A DNA stretch of 64,000 nucleotides from Breviolum minutum Mf 1.05b.01 (taxonomy: Eukaryota > Sar > Dinophyceae > Suessiales > Symbiodiniaceae), in assembly GCA_000507305.1 (NCBI GenBank), contig DF241081.1, positions 1 through 64,000 of the forward strand, written 5' to 3'. Shown here in pieces: positions 58,365 to 64,000 of this stretch. The translations under genes and the position numbers were made by a program. Within the stretch, counting starts at the first letter, position 1. Each line of letters begins with the position of its first letter. The notes beneath the pieces are model-generated. The model worked only from the letters and a program-made list of their open reading frames with translations, had not been told where the DNA came from and ran no database searches.

Positions 58365-61300
58365 ATGACGTTCTCTGGCCATTTTGTTGGACTTTTTCAA
58401 AGCACGTTTCCAAGGAGCCACAACGTAGTAGCCCCACGTCATCCCACTAATCCACAGCCATCAGCTGAACACTGTGGAATGACTCCAAGGCTCATCAACT
58501 TCCGCACTGGAAATCCCACTGGTCACTACAAGTTAGACTTGGAACCTTGGTTTCACATTGCCGAATTTGATGTGAGACCAATGGCTGGTCAAAGCATGCT
58601 GACGATTTGTCTTCCGAAACTAACCTTTTGAGAATGCAACTATAAAGACACTCGTAGATTTCTTATGATTTCTTATCTTTGCACCTCAAAGATTCATGCA
58701 AAAGAAGAAGGATAGGGATTGGTGACGATATGTTGCGCCATACTTCCCCCTGGCCAAAACAACAATTGTATATAATTGTGAGGAAGGTACGCGATCTTAC
58801 GCACTACTGGTACCAGAGACATCCGGAGACGGAGTGTGATCAAAAAACCTTTGAATTGTAGTTGTAATATAGTTTGTGCCATTTGTGGTATCATTTCTAT
58901 TAACATTCTCCTCCTCTTGATACTTTCTATCATGTATACTCATGTTTTGTATGGGGTATTTGCCTTCCCTCAGTGCTGGTGATCACCAGATATCTGGGTT
59001 GCAACAAGGAGAATCGAGCTGAACTGGCTGTGGCCGAGATGTTGAAGCTCCTGGACAAATGGGAAGGCAGTTTGGTGACCCTGTGGACAAAAGATCGGGC
59101 ATGCCATAATCGCAGTGATTCCCATTCACCAAAAAATAGAAAACATGGCACCATGAGGTATGAAGAATTAAAGACTGGCAGGAATGACTCGGGGAATTCA
59201 TAGAAGTTCCCCATCCAACTATTTGGCATTACTTGAAGTAGAGATGCGTGTGTTTGAATCCCTCCGAGCATCAGCCAAGCCACTCCCTCGCCCTGGCAAC
59301 GCCAGTTTTGATGGACAAGAAGCAACTTGGCTGCAACTTCAGGCTGAGCCAACCAAGGACTCCTGGCCATTTAGAATTGATCACATGGCACAGGTTTCTG
59401 TACAGAACTTGTCAGTTCAGTGTGTCCAGTGTGGGAACCTAAGTAGAAATTCGTGCTGGCGGCCGCAGCACAAAACCCAGGTTTGATCGTCCTGATATCT
59501 CATCTGCTGCCAACCGCTCCCATGCTCGCAATGTGTACTACCAGGGGAAGCCGATACAGCTTCTGGTCCTGCACGAAGATGGCGGTAGACTTAAAAAAGG
59601 GGAGTCCTGATTCCTGATGTCAGACTGTGATTTCGTGGTGGTTCTTGTCGGAAAATGGAACCTGTGGACACGGGTGTCCCATATTTTCAATTTGGCCATC
59701 AGGGATGTGATGATAGAAACAACCCCGAGGAACAAAGCACTAGCCTTTGCGGATTGGAAGCTGCCGACCCATGACAAGCTGGAGTAGCCGAGCAGCCAAC
59801 GGTGTGAACATTTGCCTGAAAGCATTTGATTTGGGTTGCACTTTGCAGGTGTCATCATTTCACATCAATCATATAATCATGATCAACTGACATCAACGAG
59901 AATTCAGGATACTTGAGTATGCACATTGCGATGCATTTCATTCCTACTCCTGATGATCTGCTTAGGTTGGACTATTGCAGTTCCTTTGGTCCTCCAAGCT
60001 ACGCCAAACCTATGACTGCATCATCCTTTGAGCAGCTCTTGGGGGTGGCATCCCGTCTGAAGAAAAACGATCAAATAATTCTTCTCAACCAATTTTTAAA
60101 GAAGTGTTGCTCCAGAACTGGGTATCAGCCTTGAGAAAAAAACGCTAAAACCATCAAAAAACCAATATAGCTGTTTGATATGGGTTGGACTTCAGATTTT
60201 GCATACCTTCGCTGAATCCAGCCTTTTGATTGTGTTGCAAGTCATATTCAGATCCGTGGCCAAGGCCCACAATCCTTTGTGCAACTCGGTGGGAAAATTC
60301 CTCAGTGACCGGGGAGCTGTAGAATAGAATGTAGAATATGTAGATATATTTGAAAGTGATAGATTAGATTGAAAAATTTAGTTTGAATGAGTCTAGGAGG
60401 AACCCGAATCCAAGTCAACACATCATATAATGTGCTTGGTTGCTGCTGGTGTACTCCAAGAGTATGGCGGTGATACCCCCAATTCCATTCCCAACTTAAC
60501 CCATCAATCCCTGACGGTTCAGGTCTTCCAGCGGTCAAGGTTCAAGCATTGAAGAGACAGTCCGAACGATTTGTGCTGACCAGCAGGCTTGATGGCATGG
60601 CATTGGGACCTAAAAATGATACGTCCTTTGAAGGTACATGCATAAATGACACGTATTTCATTTCATCGATTTTACTTTGACTACAATGAGTTAGATTCTA
60701 AGCATGCAATTAAGTATCACAAGATATATTTTGTGATTTCCCAACCACTTGCAACTTATCCCCCTTCTTCAAATCTCAAACCTATATCAACCTCCAAGTG
60801 ATGTGGCTGTTGCAGATGCCCACCAGGCAGCTTCGAGAGCTTATCGGCATTTTCGAAAGCCCAGCACATCGCATCGAGCTTTGCGTCATTTTCTTCAATC
60901 GTATTGTGGTGCGGTTGGATGGATGGGAAGACAATGGGTGATGTGAGGGGTCAATGATCCGTTGATTGCGATGGAGTGAAATTGTTAAGGATGGTGTAGG
61001 ATGGTAACGAGGCGAAGAGAAGTGACAAAATAACATAAATAACGTGAAACAAGGATGCTATGCCAATGTGTGAGTTCAGCGCAAGCGGCCAGGATCCAGA
61101 GAATTCCAAGCAATATCGCGGAAGGTTTGAATCCTTCCAGGATTTGTTGGTATTTTCTCGGCGGATTGGCATGGCACGTTGCTTCCCTTACATCCAGCTG
61201 CTTGTTTTTTGAGCGCTTAGGGAAAGGAGAGGGCTGAATCACCTCATGAGAAGGTAATACAAGGGGAGGGACCATGGTGATCCAAGCAATCATGGGTCAT

Positions 61301-61796
61301 CCAATAAGGAAAGGGGGTAGAAAGGTGATGGCCCCATATGATTTAAATTTTACGGTTTGATCCGCTCAGAGTTTGGGCACTCAGCGATTTGAGGCTGCTG
61401 AGTAGAGATGATGTGAGCTTGTCTTTGCCAACCCTCTCCGCTGGTCCTTCTAAATCCCCGTTGTTGTGAAGTGGGACATGGGCCTGGGAGAATCAATTGA
61501 TGAATCTGGATCAAATAGCTCAAACTTACAAACGAATTTCCCAATTGGATCAAATAAGTTGCATTTGGAGTACTTGGAATTTTGTCCTTCTTTTTGGTCC
61601 ACCCTTCACCAACTGCATTCAACTTTGGTGGCTCCAGTAGAAGCTTGTTGGACACCTGCTGTGAGGCCTGAATTCGAGCAATTTCATTTGAATTTGAACT
61701 TTCATGACGAACGCGTTTGCGTATCGACCTTGCTGGCTTATTCAACTCGAGAAGATCCTGGATACATTCGAAACCCAGTGACACTTGGCTTTTGAA
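58365..61796 (+). CDS. DUF4476-type protist protein, tentative, partial exons
   Basis: Exons share a pattern I associate with large protist proteins carrying DUF4476-type modules; function unknown. 58365 to about 58560: INFRTGNPTGHYKLDL, the G-x-P-T-G-H-Y-x-L-D-L signature. 58974-59066: NRAELAVAEMLKLLDKWE, the usual continuation (R-x-x-A-x-x-L...W-E). 59199-59450: an open frame with FESLRASAKPLPRPG, ending after two Cys pairs. 59913-60134: TASSFEQLLGVASRL, stop TGA. 60816-60908: MPTRQLRELIGIFESP followed by HRIELCVIFFNRIV, the Q-x-x-x-L-x-x-F...R-I-E...R-x-V pattern of DUF4476, with a ttgcag acceptor and GTGCGG donor. 61640-61796: FHLNLNFHDERVCVSTLLAY, resembling a further L-D-L...R module, stop TGA. 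Junction phases were not all resolved, and these may belong to more than one gene. Family recognition is from memory of the pattern, so confidence is moderate. Confidence 0.45.
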
Positions 61797-63460
61797 GATC
61801 CATTCTGGGGAGCAAGTAAGCCTGATATAATATATACTGTCATATTAAGGCATTGAAGTATTGAAGGGCAAGGGTGTGCATGATGGAAATTTGTAAGCTG
61901 GATCAATACGTAGGCCTGAATAGAGCAATTTGAAGTTTCCGTGTGCCTAACCATCGTGCTTGTGTTCATTGATTCGTTGCGCAGCTCACATGCGATTCGA
62001 CATCTCCCATAATTGCATCCTGCTGAGCCCATCTCCTACATGTTTCACTGACTCCAAGAGCACTCCCGAAGTCAACATGGACTTTGGACTTTTTGCTGTT
62101 TGTGTTTGTTGATCTTGGACGTTTGAAAGCTTTGGAACTGAAACATGTATCATCAAAGATTTGTTGGGATGGAGTTGGGCACCAGGTTCCCCCGACCGAT
62201 CCAAACAGACTTTTATTTTCAATCATTTCGATGTTTCTTTGAAAACTCTGGTTTTTGGTGTGCTTAAAACCTTGGTGTTCATCTCATGTGCCATGAAGGT
62301 ACATTTTGCCAGATGGAACCATTGATCCATTGAAGATGGGAATTCCACGGAGCTGGGATGCTTGGAAGCAATGGGGTCAAAGATGGAAGGGAAATGCTGT
62401 TGTTGGATGAACTCCTGTACAAGTTGAGAGGGTCAAAGCACTGTAATTAACGAGTTGTGTATGTACATAAATAGATATAATATTCAAATCATGATTTTTA
62501 ATACGTTATATGTATGTAAATGTATATATATACGTACGCATTATGCAATATATTCGATCATACTTGCCATATCAACTGGCTAGCCTCCTTTAAAACAATC
62601 CGTCTCCTTTAAAAGGTTTGTGATCTGATAGAGTCGAATATGGTGAACACTTGTGCAGGGCTAGACCGGGTATGGAGATGATACTCCTTTGGCTACAATG
62701 GATGCTCAAGCACTGCAGTGACCCATCGAGATTATCGATCATTTTTCCTCTACTACAGTATATAGATTATATGTAGCCTGTGGATGCCTATGGATGTTCA
62801 GGGTCCAAAGTGTCTATATACTGTAATTTTATCGTAAGAGACCAACTGCCGCATATAGTTTCTCGAACTTCCAAAGTTGTGATTGGTACATAGTTGAGCT
62901 AGACATGCTGAACCTTTACACTGAGCCTAGGAGATGCTGGATCGCGTACCTGAGGGTGGAACTTTCAAGTTGCTCAATTGAGTTGGAAGGGCCCATCAAT
63001 GGGTTTGGGATACAAGCAGCGAGACCACCTCCCTGCTGGACCGAGCCATATGGTGAAAGGTTTATATCTCATGCGATAGTCTTGAGGCATGTGCGTGATG
63101 GGCGTCCAATCATGTATGCATGATCCAAGTTTAGAGTCCTTGAAGCGCTCCTTCAGACGCAGTGTTTTCCATGCACGACTTAAGCTCAAGACTTGCAGCA
63201 CGGCTTAAAACATACTCGAACCAAGCAGATGTGACAAAACGTTGGTGAGCTAGACAATGTGATACAGTCCTCAGGTGCACCTATGTTTGTGCGCCTGGGA
63301 AGCGCAACTTCGATCACCGGCGACAGCTTTGTCGATCTTATCATTTCTCAGAGTCTTGCTTGGAAAATTTTGCCCGCGCCATTGTCGTTGAAATATGTTG
63401 ATATCAAAACCTTGGTCTCCCTCTTGACATCTTTTGGCTGTCCACCTTCTTCAAACGCAG
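61797..63460 (+). other. Intron-like with weak frames
   Basis: AT-rich between about 62440 and 62880. 62905-63123 (+, TEPRRCWIAYLRVELSSCSI) and 63283-63450 (+, ITGDSFVDLIISQSLAWKIL) may be exons. Minus frames at 61742-62226 have no splice support. Confidence 0.25.
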
Positions 63461-63611
63461 AACTTAGATCTCACTCACCGGTTAGCTACAGGAGATCAAG
63501 CTGCCAGAAAAGGAAATCAATTGGTGGACCAACAGCACGGAGGCACTGACAGTTTTAAAGTGAATGTTGTTCCCAAAGTCCGGGAAGGATGCATCGCAAC
63601 CCGGTCGGCAG
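63461..63611 (+). CDS. Orphan exon, 50 codons, unknown protein
   Basis: Acceptor cttcttcaaacgcag and GTGACT donor. Reads NLDLTHRLATGDQAARKGNQ, LVDQQHGGTDSFKVNVVPK and VREGCIATRSA. Clear coding composition with good splice sites. Family not recognised; the gene continues past the window end. Confidence 0.55.
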
Positions 63612-64000
63612 GTGACTGATGATAGGACTGTTTCCTATGTTTGATTGCCCATCATTGCCAACCCACGTCACCGTGTTACACCGATACTTGTGTCATTGGA
63701 GGTGCCAAGTGAAGTCATCGATCTGGTAATGATACTTGCTGCTGCAATCTGGAATTGTCAATTTCCTCCCACTCGGATGGCAAACTTTGAATGTTCATGT
63801 TGGGAAACTGAAACGGCTAATAGTAGGACACATTGGTATGATCGTTTTTTGTGCATCAAGCAGCGCGGGATGGTTGTCGTCATCCCCAAATCCAGGAATC
63901 CACCGATGGCAAATTCCATATACCACTTATTCTTGATCAGTCGCGTCGCAGACATTTAAATGAATTGCCCACGTGTTTCGAAGTTCTTTTTCGCTTTTTG
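63612..64000 (+). other. Window end, possible further exon
   Basis: 63736-63936 has two overlapping + frames (one reading LPLGWQTLNVHVGKLKRLIV) of coding-like composition. Strand and edges are unresolved. Confidence 0.25.

Noticed and set aside
1-64000. tRNA, rRNA or riboswitch genes
   Set aside because: I saw no cloverleaf, rRNA core or riboswitch pattern while reading. A covariance-model search would be decisive but could not be run.

Overview
This window looks like nuclear DNA of an intron-rich protist, most likely a dinoflagellate of the Symbiodiniaceae type (inference). No ORF extends over a whole gene except in one HEAT-repeat gene. All other coding signal is in short exons, many of 33-150 nt, between pyrimidine-rich AG acceptors and donors that are often GC and possibly once GA instead of GT. 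Base composition is moderately AT-rich, and the introns carry TA, CATA, GA and GT microsatellites. I found no rRNA, tRNA, CRISPR array, operon or other bacterial feature. Every gene I could name is on the + strand, in line with the unidirectional gene blocks known in these algae.

Layout: 1-9.4 kb holds well-framed but unnamed exons, including a phase-consistent gene end at 6202-6832. 9.4-18.1 kb holds a transporter of the major facilitator superfamily resembling SVOP/SV2, rebuilt from about a dozen exons; a LINE 3' fragment sits in one of its introns. 18.1-25.4 kb holds unnamed exons. About 26.1-28.0 kb encodes an ERp29-like ER protein (non-catalytic thioredoxin fold plus helical D domain), with a perfect 29-bp inverted repeat just upstream. 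28.0-32.3 kb has further orphan exons.

32.5-41.9 kb is the clearest multi-exon gene: a HAD-superfamily 5'-nucleotidase (subfamily IG, purine nucleotidase type) with all four HAD motifs, in at least 16 exons. Its 3.6-kb third intron, counted from the first exon I can place, contains a complete HEAT-repeat gene (33871-35726, one 158-bp intron) on the same strand: a gene within a gene.

42-51 kb contains unnamed exons, including a 120-codon terminal exon with one membrane span. 51.7-53.9 kb encodes leucine-rich repeats of the ribonuclease-inhibitor type. 57.5-61.8 kb encodes exons resembling large DUF4476-type protist proteins. The window ends in another unnamed exon series.

Gene boundaries, first exons and several junctions are unresolved, since exons were recognised by protein family pattern, splice sites and phase only. 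The exon chains with matching phases (5'-nucleotidase, ERp29, HEAT) are the most reliable part.
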